From contig OW203762.1 in assembly GCA_934045905.1 (NCBI GenBank), positions 40,835,702 through 40,899,701 on the forward strand: DNA of 64,000 nt. Direction: 5' to 3'. Position 1 is the first letter of the stretch. Each line of letters begins with the position of its first letter. Below the pieces are notes generated by a model, which ran no database searches, was not told the DNA's origin, and saw nothing but the letters and a program-made list of their open reading frames with translations. This DNA comes from Leuctra nigra. Taxonomy: Eukaryota > Arthropoda > Insecta > Plecoptera > Leuctridae. The position numbers and the translations under genes are program-made. Shown in pieces: positions 63,780 through 64,000 of the stretch.

Positions 63780-64000
63780 CAGCACTGTTCTGCAACTATG
63801 CAAACGGCGACGGACGAATGATTATGAAGATGATTGTGAAGGAGGCGGTCGAGCCTTTTTGTAGATAGGCTACCTTCCCAGCATTTGCCCGTCGACTGAG
63901 GGATTACCCAGACAGGAAGAAAGGAAGGAATTAAGGATAGACAGCTACGGGAATCGAACTCCAGACCTCCGGAATACAAGTTCAATGCGTTAGCTTTTTG
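63780..64000 (-). mobile_element. tRNA-derived SINE, cut by the window edge
   Basis: On the minus strand, the region from 63999 downward reads GCTAACGCATTGAACTTG, then TCTGGAGTTCGATTCCCG. The latter resembles a polymerase III B box (GGTTCGATTCC) in a tRNA-like context. The body that follows ends with a GTCGCCGTTTGCATAG segment. The left (5') part lies outside the window. Confidence 0.6.

Overview
The window looks like a eukaryotic, arthropod nuclear genome, most probably an insect. It is AT-rich, with split genes, GT-AG introns, many miniature inverted-repeat transposons (MITEs), 5'-truncated LINEs and a tRNA-derived SINE. The Toll-pathway kinase is of the insect Pelle type. A hemipteran source would fit the repeat style, but I cannot establish the order from sequence alone.

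Layout. Bases 1-17.6 kb hold no gene I can support, only a few MITEs in otherwise unique AT-rich DNA. From 17.7 to 32.4 kb there is a compact housekeeping cluster. DMAP1 (+, 5 coding exons) is tail-to-tail with METTL5 (-, one exon). METTL5 lies only 24 nt downstream of the stop codon of INIP/SOSS-C (-, 3 exons) and in the same frame, so the pair may be dicistronic. INIP is head-to-head with mitochondrial isoleucyl-tRNA synthetase IARS2 (+, about 10 exons), with 120 bp between the two start codons. From 33.97 to 47.79 kb lies an 11-exon pelle/IRAK1-type gene: death domain, non-RD kinase, and a long Ser/Pro-rich tail. Its introns are full of transposons.

Main finding. A direct tandem segmental duplication starts within the last codons of IARS2 and covers all of pelle (copy A about 32361-48100, copy B about 51402-59102). 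Copy B has lost 10,116 bp between a site in exon 3 and a site in exon 10. The two half-exons are joined exactly in frame, so the kinase domain is gone but an open death-domain + linker + tail reading frame of about 234 residues remains, with its own copy of the upstream region. This resembles the state of Drosophila Tube, a death-domain adaptor without a kinase, apparently reached independently and by a different route. Copy B later received several transposons that copy A lacks, and copy A has some that copy B lacks. These supply empty sites that define target-site duplications precisely.

The right end (59.1-64 kb) holds a 159-bp minisatellite, degenerate repeats, a mariner-type MITE and a SINE at the window edge. 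Exon borders were placed by hand from splice signals, reading-frame continuity and remembered family features; no alignment was run.
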